Shown one piece after another: positions 9,385-19,542 of a stretch of DNA of 64,000 nt. A program made the translations under genes and the position numbers. Numbering within the stretch: the stretch's first letter is position 1; each line of letters opens with the position of its first letter. The stretch is from Stenotrophomonas bentonitica. GTDB lineage: Bacteria > Pseudomonadota > Gammaproteobacteria > Xanthomonadales > Xanthomonadaceae. The notes under the pieces were generated by a model, which ran no database searches, was not told the DNA's origin, and worked only from the letters and a program-made list of their open reading frames with translations. Where the stretch lies: assembly GCF_002887735.1 (NCBI RefSeq), contig NZ_PKQP01000001.1, positions 744,001 through 808,000 of the forward strand, given 5' to 3'.

Positions 9385-11019
9385 TCAGCCCTTGTACCCG
9401 TTACTGATCGGGTACCGACGCTCACGCCCGAACGCCCGGCGCGAGACCTTCGGCCCCGGGGCTGCCTGGTGGCGTTTCCACTCGCTGGTGCGCACCAGGC
9501 GCAGCACACGGTCCACCACCTCGGCGGCGTAGCCGGCGGCCACGATCTCCTCGCGTGACTGCTCCTGGTCCACGTAGCGGTACAGGATGCCGTCCAGCAC
9601 GTCATAGGCCGGCAGCGAATCCTGGTCGGTCTGGTTGGCGCGCAGCTCGGCCGAGGGCGGGCGGGAAATCACCGCCGGTGGGATCACAGGCGCACCGCCT
9701 ACGGTGTTGCGCCACTTGGACAGGCCGAACACCTCGGTCTTGTACAGGTCCTTGAGCGGCGCATAGCCACCGCACATGTCGCCGTAGATGGTGGCGTAGC
9801 CGACCGCATACTCGCTCTTGTTGCCGGTGGTCAGCAGCAGCCCGCCGAACTTGTTGGACAGCGCCATCAGGATCACGCCGCGGCTGCGCGACTGCAGGTT
9901 CTCTTCGGTCACATCCGCCGCCTGCCCCTCGAACATCGGGCCCAGCGCGGCCATCAGGCCTTCGAACACCGGCTCGATCGAGACCGCTTCCAGCGTCACG
10001 CCCAGCGCGCGGCACTGTTCGGCCGCCAGGTCGTTGGACATGTCCGCCGTGTAGCGCGACGGCAGCCGCACCGCGGTGACGTTGGCCGCGCCCAGCGCGT
10101 CCACCGCCATCGCCAGCACCAGCGCCGAATCGATGCCGCCGGACAGGCCGAGCCAGACCTTCTTGAAACCGTTCTTGCGGCAGTAATCCTGGATACCGCG
10201 GGTCACCGCACGCCAGGCCAGCGCATCCATGCTCTCGTCGCCGTCGTCGATCCACTCGCGCGGCAGGAAGCGGCGCGCACCCGCGTCGTAATCCACGACC
10301 AGCCACTGGTCGGTGAAGGCCGCGGCGGCCGGGTGCACCGTGCCATCCCCATCGGCGACCACCGAGGCGCCATCGAACACCAGCGCGTCCTGGCCGCCCA
10401 CCACGTTGAGGTAGGCGATCGCGGCCCCGCTCTCACGGGTACGCTCGGCCAGCAGCGCGTCGCGCTGGGCGTGCTTGCCGCGCTCATACGGGGAGGCATT
10501 GGGCACGACCACCAGCTGCGCGCCGGCGCGGACGGTATCGGCCAGCGGTTCGGCGAACCACAGGTCCTCGCAGACCAGTACACCGACCGGCACGCCCTTC
10601 AGTTCGAACACGCAGCTGCCGCCGTCCGGGTCGACATCGAAATAACGGCGCTCATCGAACACCGCATAGTTGGGCAGCTCGCGCTTGCGGTAGGTGTGCT
10701 CGACCTTGCCGTCGCGCAGCACGCTGGCCGCGTTGTAGACCACCGCGCCTGCAGCCTGGGGCCAACCGACCACGGCCGCGATCCCCGTGGTGGCCGCCGC
10801 GATGCGCTCCAGCGCCTGCTGGCAGTCGTACAGGAAGCCCGGGCGCAGCAGCAGATCCTCCGGCGGGTAGCCGCTGATCGCCAGCTCGGGGAACACCACC
10901 AGCTCGGCACCGTACTCATCGCGCGCCTCGGCGATCATCGCGACGATGTTGTCGGTGTTCTGCGCCACCGCGCCAACCGGGAAATCGAACTGCGCCAGGG
11001 CAATGCGGAGCGACGTCAT
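9385..11019 (-). CDS. nadE: Glutamine-dependent NAD+ synthetase
   Basis: NadE converts deamido-NAD+ to NAD+ with ammonia drawn from glutamine. The 544-residue protein fuses an N-terminal nitrilase-type glutaminase domain (triad Glu45 in FPELAISGYPPED, Lys112 in YRKRELPNY, Cys150 in VLVCEDLW) to a C-terminal synthetase with the ATP-pyrophosphatase P-loop LSGGIDSALVLAMA. I start it at the ATG at 11019 (MTSLRIALAQ), which aligns with the first nitrilase strand; an upstream extension to 11097 runs through a SMAG element and is not credible. Convergent with the lipase-like gene, 26 bases away. Confidence 0.96.
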   Translation of the reverse strand: MTSLRIALAQFDFPVGAVAQNTDNIVAMIAEARDEYGAELVVFPELAISGYPPEDLLLRPGFLYDCQQALERIAAATTGIAAVVGWPQAAGAVVYNAASVLRDGKVEHTYRKRELPNYAVFDERRYFDVDPDGGSCVFELKGVPVGVLVCEDLWFAEPLADTVRAGAQLVVVPNASPYERGKHAQRDALLAERTRESGAAIAYLNVVGGQDALVFDGASVVADGDGTVHPAAAAFTDQWLVVDYDAGARRFLPREWIDDGDESMDALAWRAVTRGIQDYCRKNGFKKVWLGLSGGIDSALVLAMAVDALGAANVTAVRLPSRYTADMSNDLAAEQCRALGVTLEAVSIEPVFEGLMAALGPMFEGQAADVTEENLQSRSRGVILMALSNKFGGLLLTTGNKSEYAVGYATIYGDMCGGYAPLKDLYKTEVFGLSKWRNTVGGAPVIPPAVISRPPSAELRANQTDQDSLPAYDVLDGILYRYVDQEQSREEIVAAGYAAEVVDRVLRLVRTSEWKRHQAAPGPKVSRRAFGRERRYPISNGYKG

Positions 11020-11052
11020 GGGGTTCCAGCCTGTAGGTGTACTGCGCTCATT

Positions 11053-11127
11053 GTAGTGCCGGCCGCTGGCCGGCAACCACGCATTCGGCGGCAGCACGAT
11101 GCGGCGCCGGCCAGCGGCCGGGACTAC
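11053..11127. repeat. Inverted SMAG pair upstream of nadE
   Basis: A plus-strand copy (11053-11074, GTAG-TGCCGGCC-GCT-GGCCGGC) faces a minus-strand copy (11106-11127) across 31 bases. Together they can fold into one long cruciform. They lie in the nadE 5' region, beyond its start codon. Confidence 0.85.
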
Positions 11128-11185
11128 GTGGTGTGCGTACCGAACAACCGTGGGGACCTACCGGTCCCGGTGTTGCCTTGAACGC

Positions 11186-11217
11186 AGAAAGGCCGCCCGG
11201 AGGCGGCCTTTCTGTTT
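11186..11217 (-). terminator. Intrinsic terminator downstream of sucCD
   Basis: A perfect 12-base stem AGAAAGGCCGCC (11186-11197) with loop CGGA pairs with GGCGGCCTTTCT (11202-11213). It is usable in both directions; on the minus strand it lies about 145 bases past the sucD stop, after the SMAG array. Confidence 0.8.
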
Positions 11218-11220
11218 GAT

Positions 11221-11326
11221 GCAGCCGACCAACGGTCGGCTCTACCGGCGGCTGACCAACGGTCAGCTCTACGGGCAGCTGACCAACGGTCAGCTCTACC
11301 GGCGGCTGACCAACGGTCAGCTCTAC
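11221..11326 (-). repeat. Array of four SMAG/REP palindromes with co-varying arms
   Basis: Copies lie at 11221-11245, 11251-11272, 11275-11299 and 11305-11326. The first has arms GCCGACC/GGTCGGC. The other three have GCTGACC/GGTCAGC, so the substitution in one arm is matched in the other. All have the GTAG head on the minus strand and lie in the 3' UTR of sucCD. Confidence 0.85.
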
Positions 11327-11356
11327 CCACGCGTCGGCCGCGGTGCGGCCGGCGTT

Positions 11357-12232
11357 TTATTTCACCAGCTTGGCGATGGCAGCGCCCAGGTCGCCCGGCG
11401 AACGGACGGTCACGACGCCAGCAGCTTCCATGGCGGCGAACTTGCCTTCGGCGGTGCCCTTGCCGCCCGATGCGATCGCACCGGCGTGGCCCATGCGCTT
11501 GCCGGCCGGAGCCGAGGCGCCCGCGATGAAACCGACGACCGGCTTCTTCACGTGGTTCTTGATGTACTCGGCACCGGCTTCTTCAGCGTCACCGCCGATT
11601 TCGCCGACCATGATGATGCCTTCGGTCTGCGGATCTTCGTTGAACAGCTTCAGGCAGTCGACGAAGTTCAGGCCGTTGATCGGGTCACCACCGATGCCGA
11701 TGCAGGTGGACTGGCCCAGACCGACTTCCGTGGTCTGCTTGACCGCTTCATAGGTCAGGGTGCCCGAACGCGACACGATGCCGATCTTGCCCGGCTGGTG
11801 GATATGGCCCGGCATGATGCCGATCTTGCACTCACCCGGGGTGATGACGCCCGGGCAGTTCGGCCCGATCAGCACGGTGTCCGGATGCGAACGGGTCAGC
11901 ACGTTCTTGACGCGCAGCATGTCCAGCACCGGGATGCCTTCGGTGATGCACACGATGACCTGGATGCCGGCAGCCGCCGCTTCCAGGATCGCATCAGCCG
12001 CGTACGGCGGCGGCACGTAGATGACCGAAGCGTTGGCGCCGGTGCTCTGCACGGCGTCGGCAACGGTGTTGAAGACCGGCAGGTCGATGTGGGTGGTGCC
12101 GCCCTTGCCGGGGGTCACGCCGCCAACAACCTGGGTGCCGTACTCGATCATCTGAGTGGCGTGGAAGGTGCCCTGCTGGCCGGTGAAGCCCTGCACGATC
12201 ACCTTGGTGTTCTTGTTAATCAAAACAGACAT
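11357..12232 (-). CDS. sucD: Succinyl-CoA synthetase alpha subunit
   Basis: SucD binds CoA and carries the phosphohistidine of succinyl-CoA synthetase in the TCA cycle, forming succinate and ATP from succinyl-CoA. The 291-residue protein has a CoA-binding Rossmann domain starting [19 protein letters not shown], the conserved [12 protein letters not shown], and the active-site His in [13 protein letters not shown]. The length is typical. It follows sucC on the same strand with 21 bases between, so the two subunits are made from one transcript. The 3' UTR holds a SMAG array and then a terminator. Confidence 0.98.
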   Translation of the reverse strand: MSVLINKNTKVIVQGFTGQQGTFHATQMIEYGTQVVGGVTPGKGGTTHIDLPVFNTVADAVQSTGANASVIYVPPPYAADAILEAAAAGIQVIVCITEGIPVLDMLRVKNVLTRSHPDTVLIGPNCPGVITPGECKIGIMPGHIHQPGKIGIVSRSGTLTYEAVKQTTEVGLGQSTCIGIGGDPINGLNFVDCLKLFNEDPQTEGIIMVGEIGGDAEEAGAEYIKNHVKKPVVGFIAGASAPAGKRMGHAGAIASGGKGTAEGKFAAMEAAGVVTVRSPGDLGAAIAKLVK

Positions 12233-12253
12233 GGGAATTCCTTGGTGTCGGGA

Positions 12254-13423
<1,170 letters not shown>

Positions 13424-13756
13424 GCGTCACCGTGGGAATAGGAACGACCGCACGCATCTCCAAGGCTCCCTCACGGGGGCGCCGGTAAGGACCGCGGCGG
13501 GCCCACTATTGTGGACGACCCGGCGCGCAGGCGCAAAGAAGTCAGTGGCAAGACACCGGCCAGGCACCGTTTCCGGCGCAATTTCAGACAGTTGCGGCAG
13601 GTGCCGGAAACAGCCACCCGGGTCGCCCGCGGCACGCCCGCGCAGCCTGCAGGCACCCGCACGCGGTCCGGCCTTCACACACCCCGCCCCGGCCACCGGC
13701 CCCCAAACCCGGCCGGACCCCCTACACTGCCCCCATGCCAGAAGGGGAGTTCCGGC
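13424..13756. other. Divergent sucC/pilS intergenic region
   Basis: 333 bases between the start codons of sucC (minus) and pilS (plus). It must hold the promoters of both units. I see no clear sigma-70 hexamers, operator, RNA gene or SMAG element; AAGGGGAG at 13743-13750 is the likely ribosome-binding site of pilS. Frames open across it are by-products of high GC content. Confidence 0.5.
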
Positions 13757-15370
13757 GTGTCACCCAGTGCTTCATTGATCGACCGCATCGAATCGATACC
13801 GCGGCGCGAGCTGTATTTCTTCGCGCTGTACCGCCTGCTGATGGCCACCGTCATCGGCGCGCTGCTGTTCAGCCCGCTGAGCGGCCTGGTGGGAACCGCC
13901 GACCACCCCCGGCTGGCCACGTTCGTGGCCAGCGGCTATCTGGCGGTGGCGGTGCTGGTGCTGCTGTTCGGCCGCAACGAGCGCTGGCTGCGCACCATCG
14001 TGGTGTGGAGCGTGGCCGCCGACATCATCGCCGCCACCCTGCTCGCCCATGCCCTGCCCGGGGCCAGCGCGGGCATCTCGATGTCGTTGCTGTTCAATAT
14101 CGCCGCCGCCGCGACGCTGCTCCCATTGAGCATGGGGCTGGGCTTGGCCGCGGCCGCCAGTGCCGCCACCGCCGGCGAGTATCTCTGGAAACAGATCGAA
14201 GGCGGCGACCCGACCCGCACGCTGGCCGAACTGGCCATGTTCGTCACCAGCTACCTGGCCATCGCCTTCATCAGTTACCAGGTCGGCAACCGCGCCCGCA
14301 TGAACCAGCAACTGGCCAACCAGCGCGGCGATGAAGTGGCCAACCTGTTCCAGATCAACGAACTGATCATCCGCCGCATGCGCACCGGCGTGATCGTGGT
14401 GGACGGGGCCAACCGCATCACGCTGGCCAACGAAGCGGCCTCCACCCTGCTTGGCGATGCCGACGGCAACAGTGGCAGCGGCCGGCTGGAACTGGGCAGT
14501 GCCGCGCCCGAGCTGAGCCGCCGGCTGCTGCGCTGGCGCAATGGCTGGACCAATGAAGAGATGCCCCTGCAGCTCTCGCCGGACCAACCCGAAGTGCAGC
14601 CACGCTTCGCCCGCCTGCTGGCCGGCAGCGACCTCACCTTGGTGTTCCTGGATGACTCGACCGTGGTCTCGCGGCGTGCCGAGTCCTTGACCCTCTCGGC
14701 GATGGGACGCTTCTCGGCCAGCCTGGCCCATGAGATCCGCAACCCGCTGGCGGCGATCAACTACGCCGCGCAGCTGCTGGAGGAATCCACCGATATCGGC
14801 GACACCGACCGCCGCCTGCTGCAGATCATCAACCAGCAATGCCAGCGCACCAACGGCATCGTCGAAAGTGTGCTCGGGCTGGCGCGGCGCGAACGCGCCA
14901 ACCCGGAGAACGTGGACCTGGCCGCGTTCGTGCGCCGCTTCGTACTGGAGTACAAGCAGGGCCTGTCGCTGGAAACCGACAGCGTGGAACCGATCATCAG
15001 CGAGACCTCGGTGCACGCGCTGGTCGACCCGCGCCACCTGCACCAGATCCTCACCGTGCTGGTCCACAACGCGCTCAAATACGGCCGCGTGGCCGATGAG
15101 CCGGCCCGCGTGCGGCTGCGCGTGGCGCGCCAGGAGCGCACCGCCATCATCGATGTGATGGACCGTGGCCCGGGCATTCCCGAGACGGTCGCCAGCCAGT
15201 TGTTCCGTCCCTTCTTCACCACCTCCGAGCACGGCACCGGGCTGGGCCTGTATATCGCCCGCGAGCTGTGCCGCGCCAACCAGGCACGGCTGGAGTACGT
15301 CTCGGTGCCTGCCGGTGGCGCCTGTTTCCGGCTCGTGCTGGCCGGCCCGCACACGATGATGGCCGGATGA
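13757..15370 (+). CDS. pilS: Sensor histidine kinase PilS
   Basis: PilS is the membrane histidine kinase that senses pilin levels and phosphorylates PilR. I start it at GTG 13757 (VSPSASLIDRIESIPRREL) because AAGGGGAG lies 6-7 bases upstream; this gives 537 residues, the family length. About six hydrophobic helices occupy residues 25-190, then a PAS-like region, then a HisKA domain with FSASLAHEIRNPLAAI (phospho-acceptor His325) and an HATPase domain with NALKYGR, DRGPGIP and GTGLGLYIA. It is followed by pilR after 70 bases on the same strand. Confidence 0.94.
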   Translation: MSPSASLIDRIESIPRRELYFFALYRLLMATVIGALLFSPLSGLVGTADHPRLATFVASGYLAVAVLVLLFGRNERWLRTIVVWSVAADIIAATLLAHALPGASAGISMSLLFNIAAAATLLPLSMGLGLAAAASAATAGEYLWKQIEGGDPTRTLAELAMFVTSYLAIAFISYQVGNRARMNQQLANQRGDEVANLFQINELIIRRMRTGVIVVDGANRITLANEAASTLLGDADGNSGSGRLELGSAAPELSRRLLRWRNGWTNEEMPLQLSPDQPEVQPRFARLLAGSDLTLVFLDDSTVVSRRAESLTLSAMGRFSASLAHEIRNPLAAINYAAQLLEESTDIGDTDRRLLQIINQQCQRTNGIVESVLGLARRERANPENVDLAAFVRRFVLEYKQGLSLETDSVEPIISETSVHALVDPRHLHQILTVLVHNALKYGRVADEPARVRLRVARQERTAIIDVMDRGPGIPETVASQLFRPFFTTSEHGTGLGLYIARELCRANQARLEYVSVPAGGACFRLVLAGPHTMMAG

Positions 15371-15440
15371 GCGGCGCATACCCGGTCGCCTCCGTCAAAC
15401 ATTTGTCGCCAATGACCGCCCTCGGCTATCTTCCTTCCTT

Positions 15441-16826
15441 ATGAATGACACCCGCAGCGCCCTCGTCGTCGATGACGAGCGTGACATCCGCGAACTGCTG
15501 GTACTGACCCTGGGCCGCATGGGCCTGCGCATCAGCACCGCGGCCAACCTCGCCGAAGCCCGTGAACTGCTGGCCAGCAACCCGTACGACCTGTGCATCA
15601 CCGACATGCGCCTGCCCGACGGCAACGGCATCGAGCTGGTCACCGAGATCGCGCAGCACTACCCGCGCACGCCGGTGGCGATGATCACCGCCTTCGGCAG
15701 CATGGACCTGGCGGTGGAAGCCCTGAAGGCCGGCGCCTTCGATTTCGTCAGCAAGCCGGTCGACATCTCGGTGCTGCGCGGCCTGGTCAAGCACGCGCTG
15801 GAACTCAACAACACCGAGCGCCCCGCCCCCGCACCGCTCGCGCCGGAACAGGCCGCACGCCTGCTCGGCGACTCACCTTCGATGGATGTGCTGCGCGCCA
15901 CCATCGGCAAGGTCGCGCGCAGCCAGGCGCCGGTCTACATCCTTGGCGAATCCGGCGTCGGCAAGGAACTGGTCGCACGCACGATCCACGCGCAGAGCGC
16001 CCGCGCGCCCGGCGCCTTCGTGCCAGTCAACTGCGGCGCCATTCCGTCGGAACTGATGGAGAGCGAATTCTTCGGCCACAAGAAAGGCAGCTTCAGCGGC
16101 GCGCATGCCGACAAACCCGGCCTGTTCCAGGCGGCGCATGGCGGCACCCTGTTCCTGGATGAAGTGGCCGAACTGCCGCTGCAGATGCAGGTCAAGCTGC
16201 TGCGCGCGATCCAGGAGAAATCGATCCGTCCGGTCGGCGCCGCCACCGAGGTGCCGGTGGACGTGCGCATCCTCTCGGCCACGCACAAGGATCTGGGCGA
16301 GCTGGTCGAAGATGGGCGCTTCCGCCACGACCTGTACTACCGCATCAACGTGATCGAACTGCGCGTGCCGCCACTGCGCGAACGCCGCAGCGACCTGCCC
16401 GCACTCGCCGCCTCGATCCTGGCCCGGCTGGCCCGCACCCACGGCCGCCCGACCCCGCTGCTGGCGCCCTCGGCGCTGGACGCCCTGGCCCAGTACCACT
16501 TCCCCGGCAACGTGCGCGAGCTGGAGAACATCCTCGAGCGTGCCCTGGCGCTTGCCGAGGAAGACCGCATCGGTGCCAGCGACCTGCGCCTGCCCCAGCA
16601 CGCGCCGCGCTTCGGGGCCGGCAACGCGCCCGCCACCCAGGAAGAAGCCGTGGTCGACCTGCCGGCCGGCAACGGCGCCCTGCCCTCCTATATCGAACAG
16701 ATGGAGCGCACCGCGATCCAGAAGGCGCTGGAAGAAAACCGCTGGAACAAGACCCGTACCGCAGCCCAGCTGGGCATCACCTTCCGCGCGCTGCGCTACA
16801 AGCTGAAAAAGCTCGGCATGGAGTAG
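15441..16826 (+). CDS. pilR: Sigma-54-dependent response regulator PilR
   Basis: PilR activates pilA transcription with RpoN. The 461-residue protein has a receiver domain (acidic pocket Asp11/Asp12, phospho-acceptor Asp55 in LCITDMRLPDG), an AAA+ domain with Walker A GESGVGKE (169-176) and FLDEVAELP, and a Fis-type helix-turn-helix at the C-terminus (TAAQLGITFRALRYKLKKLG). The sigma-54 contact loop, GAFTGA in most family members, reads GSFSGA here (216-221). A matching sigma-54 promoter lies in front of pilA 2.5 kb away. It ends at an intrinsic terminator. Confidence 0.97.
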   Translation: MNDTRSALVVDDERDIRELLVLTLGRMGLRISTAANLAEARELLASNPYDLCITDMRLPDGNGIELVTEIAQHYPRTPVAMITAFGSMDLAVEALKAGAFDFVSKPVDISVLRGLVKHALELNNTERPAPAPLAPEQAARLLGDSPSMDVLRATIGKVARSQAPVYILGESGVGKELVARTIHAQSARAPGAFVPVNCGAIPSELMESEFFGHKKGSFSGAHADKPGLFQAAHGGTLFLDEVAELPLQMQVKLLRAIQEKSIRPVGAATEVPVDVRILSATHKDLGELVEDGRFRHDLYYRINVIELRVPPLRERRSDLPALAASILARLARTHGRPTPLLAPSALDALAQYHFPGNVRELENILERALALAEEDRIGASDLRLPQHAPRFGAGNAPATQEEAVVDLPAGNGALPSYIEQMERTAIQKALEENRWNKTRTAAQLGITFRALRYKLKKLGME

Positions 16827-16872
16827 CGCCACCCCATGGGTGGCGACCCAGCATCCACCAGCCCAGAACCAG

Positions 16873-16896
16873 AAAGGCCCGCTTGCGCGGGCCTTT
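16873..16896 (+). terminator. Intrinsic terminator after pilR
   Basis: Stem AAAGGCCCGC (16873-16882), loop TTGC, GCGGGCCTTT (16887-16896). It lies between the convergent pilR and pilB genes and may serve both. Confidence 0.85.
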
Positions 16897-16918
16897 CCGT
16901 ATCAGCCAACCGCGCTGA

Positions 16919-18655
16919 TCAATCCTTGGTGACCCGGTTGATCTCCGCCAGACCCGTCACCCCGGCGGCGGCCTTGGCCAACGCGGACTGGCGCAGATCG
17001 TTCACCCCGGCCTGCTGCGCGGCCTCGGCGATCTGCAGCGCATTGCCACCGGCCAGCACGATCGTGGAGATCTCGTCGGTCATCGGCATCACCTGGTAGA
17101 TACCGGTACGGCCCTTGTAGCCTTCGGTGCACTCATCGCAGCCGACCGGCTCGAACAGCTTGATGCCCGCGTCCAGCTGGGCCTGGGTGAAGCCTTCGGC
17201 CAGCAGCGCGTTGGCCGGCAGCTCCACCGGGCGCTTGCAGTGGTTGCACAGCCGGCGCGCCAGGCGCTGGGCGATCACCAGGGTCACCGAGCTGGTGATG
17301 TTGTACGGCGCGATGCCCATGTTCATCAGGCGCGCGATGGTCTGCGGGGCATCGTTGGTATGCAGCGTGGAGAGCACCATGTGGCCCGTCTGCGCAGCCT
17401 TGATCGCAATCTCGGCCGTTTCCAGGTCGCGGATTTCGCCGACCATGATGATGTCCGGATCCTGGCGCAGGAACGAGCGCAGCGCCGCGGCGAACGTCAT
17501 GCCGCGCTTGACGTTCTGCTGCACCTGGTTGACGCCGGGCAGGCGGATTTCCACCGGATCTTCGGCGGTGGAAATGTTGCGGGTCTCATCGTTGAGGATG
17601 CCCAGCGCGGTATACAGCGAAACGGTCTTGCCCGAGCCGGTCGGGCCGGTGACCAGCACCATGCCGTAGGGCTTGTGGATCGCATCCAGGAACAGCTTCT
17701 GCTGCGCCGGCTCATACCCGAGCTTGTCGATGCCCAGTTTGGCAGCGCTGCCATCGAGGATACGCAGCACCACCTTCTCGCCGAACAGGGTCGGCAACGT
17801 ACTGACGCGAAAGTCGATCTGGCGGGTCTTGGAGAGGTTGAGCTTGATGCGCCCATCCTGCGGCACGCGCTTCTCGGCGATATCCAGCTGCGCCATCACC
17901 TTCAGGCGCGCGGCGATGCGCTGGTTGAGCTTGACCGGGGCCTTGGCCACGTTCTTGAGCAGACCATCGATGCGCAGGCGCACGCGATAGTCGTCTTCGT
18001 AGGGTTCGAAATGGATATCCGAGGCGCCCTTGCGGATGGCGTCGATCAGGACCTTGTTGATGAATTTGACGACCGGGGTGTCATCGCCCTTGGCGTCGAT
18101 CCCCGCATCGGTGGTACCGCCTTCTTCGTCGCCGGCCGAGACATCCAGGTCGCCCATGTCATCGTCGCCGCCGCCCAGCGCCGAGCCCAGGGTGTCCTGG
18201 GTGGTCTGCCACTGCTCCAGCGTGCGGCGGATCTGTTCCTCGTCCACCAGGATCGGCTCGACCACCAGGTTGGTGTGGAACTTGATCTCATCCAGCGAAT
18301 GGGTCGGGTTGCTGGTGCCCACGAACAACCTGCCACCGCGCTTGAACAGCGGCAGCACGTGGTGCTTGCGCAGCAACTCCTCGCTCACCAGCTTCATGGC
18401 GTTGTGGCTGCTGTCGAACGCGGTCACGTCCAGCAGGGGCATGCCGAACTCCAGCGCATTGGCGGCAGCCAGCTGCGCGGCGGTGACGAGCTTCTTCTCC
18501 GCGAACCACTGCGGCAGCGGCTGCCGGGCGGCGGTGGCGTCGGCCATGGCGGTGCGGGCGGCGGCCTCGTCCAGCGCGCCGTCCTGGACCAGGCGGCGGG
18601 CAATGCCGGTGATGCCGACGAGGTTGGCGGTGGCGGCGGCTGCGACAGTGTTCAT
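16919..18655 (-). CDS. pilB: Type IV pilus assembly ATPase PilB
   Basis: PilB is the cytoplasmic hexameric ATPase that powers pilus extension. The 578-residue protein has an N-terminal N1/MshEN-type domain, then the T2SSE core with Walker A GPTGSGKT, the Walker B region MVGEIRDLETAEIA, and the zinc-binding tetracysteine pairs CNHC and CDEC in the C-terminal part. ATG 18655 (MNTVAAAATANLVG) is preferred to a TTG at 18670. It lies downstream of pilA on the same strand but is separated from it by an intrinsic terminator, so much of its expression may come from its own promoter or from read-through. Confidence 0.96.
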   Translation of the reverse strand: MNTVAAAATANLVGITGIARRLVQDGALDEAAARTAMADATAARQPLPQWFAEKKLVTAAQLAAANALEFGMPLLDVTAFDSSHNAMKLVSEELLRKHHVLPLFKRGGRLFVGTSNPTHSLDEIKFHTNLVVEPILVDEEQIRRTLEQWQTTQDTLGSALGGGDDDMGDLDVSAGDEEGGTTDAGIDAKGDDTPVVKFINKVLIDAIRKGASDIHFEPYEDDYRVRLRIDGLLKNVAKAPVKLNQRIAARLKVMAQLDIAEKRVPQDGRIKLNLSKTRQIDFRVSTLPTLFGEKVVLRILDGSAAKLGIDKLGYEPAQQKLFLDAIHKPYGMVLVTGPTGSGKTVSLYTALGILNDETRNISTAEDPVEIRLPGVNQVQQNVKRGMTFAAALRSFLRQDPDIIMVGEIRDLETAEIAIKAAQTGHMVLSTLHTNDAPQTIARLMNMGIAPYNITSSVTLVIAQRLARRLCNHCKRPVELPANALLAEGFTQAQLDAGIKLFEPVGCDECTEGYKGRTGIYQVMPMTDEISTIVLAGGNALQIAEAAQQAGVNDLRQSALAKAAAGVTGLAEINRVTKD

Positions 18656-18727
18656 GGCAAGGCCTATCAAATTGGCGGTGCTAGGTTAGCAACCGGCTAG
18701 ACGGCTGTGTACAGCTCCGGAAAAGAA

Positions 18728-18753
18728 GATGCCCGCGACTAATCGCGGGCATC
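18728..18753 (-). terminator. Intrinsic terminator after pilA
   Basis: A perfect 11-bp stem GATGCCCGCGA/TCGCGGGCATC with a 4-base loop, followed on the minus strand by TTCTTTTCC. It lies between the pilA stop codon and pilB and should uncouple abundant pilin mRNA from pilB. Confidence 0.9.
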
Positions 18754-18799
18754 AACTATCCGTTCTAAGAACCCCGCCGCATTGAGCGGCGCATAGGCC

Positions 18800-19183
18800 T
18801 TAGTTCAGCTTGTCACATGCCTTGGTCTTATAAGCTTCGACGCTAGATGCGGTCACCGTACAAGCCCAAGTAATTTCGTCAACACCGTTGGTCGGGATCG
18901 TTGGGACCAAGGTGACGGTTGCAGTGCCATCTTTGGACTTGCCAGTCAGGCCGCCCGTTTCAGTACAAAGTGCACTCGTCGCCACGTCAGCGCACAGACC
19001 GCGCTCAGAGCTATGGTTCTCTGCAACCTTGATCTTTTCCCCAGCAACCGACCCGATAGCCTGGGTAATCTTGGCGCGCGCGGTGTAGTTACGGTACTGC
19101 GGCAGCGCGATGGCAGCCAGGATCGCGATGATCGCCACGACGATCATCAGTTCGATCAGCGTAAAGCCCTTCTGGTTCTTCAT
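18800..19183 (-). CDS. pilA: Type IV major pilin PilA
   Basis: PilA is the structural subunit of the type IV pilus. The 127-residue prepilin begins with a type IVa leader, MKNQKG, cleaved by PilD before Phe7 in [17 protein letters not shown], with Glu5 of the mature protein present. The globular part has four cysteines (64, 73, 108 and 123); the last two frame the C-terminal D-loop. AGGGG lies 8 bases before ATG 19183; longer frames starting upstream are spurious. The region 18841-19140 is 58.7% GC by my count, lower than most neighbours. A sigma-54 promoter at 19282-19297 drives it. Confidence 0.97.
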   Translation of the reverse strand: MKNQKGFTLIELMIVVAIIAILAAIALPQYRNYTARAKITQAIGSVAGEKIKVAENHSSERGLCADVATSALCTETGGLTGKSKDGTATVTLVPTIPTNGVDEITWACTVTASSVEAYKTKACDKLN

Positions 19184-19542
19184 GTGTACATCCCCTAGAG
19201 ATAGATAAGGTGTAGGCACTGGGCCGTCGCCGTGCCGGCAAGCCGGTTGAGCGGGGCGGGCGCCCTGTGCGGGTGGATCGAAGCAGGTTGCATGCCAACT
19301 GGGCCGGCAATGCTCCCCAGCATTCCCCGGCGCAATGATGGCAGCAATCTTCGGGATTGGAACCCCCCGCGCAACAAATTGCGACGGACCCGACAATGTG
19401 ACGGGGCGCGTCACCTTCTGACCCAGCCGGTCCGGCCAGCCCATCGCTTCGGGCACCCCGAAGGGCTGCCCAGCGCCAACGGAACCGGCTACCATGCCGC
19501 GAGATAGCCCGCCTGGGGATGGCGTGGCTGGGGAGCCAGAAA
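19184..19542. other. Divergent pilA/pilC intergenic region
   Basis: 359 bases separate the pilA and pilC start codons. They contain the sigma-54 promoter of pilA (19282-19297) and the pilA leader. The pilC promoter must lie here too, but I cannot point to it. No gene is evident. Confidence 0.6.
19282..19297 (-). promoter_or_regulatory. Sigma-54 (RpoN) promoter of pilA
   Basis: On the minus strand the site reads TGGCAT-GCAAC-CTGCT, with GG (-24) and GC (-12) ten bases apart, against the consensus TGGCAY-N5-TTGCW. It predicts transcription starting near 19270 and a leader of about 85-90 bases before the pilA ATG. PilR, encoded nearby, is the expected activator; I did not locate PilR sites with confidence. 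Confidence 0.78.
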
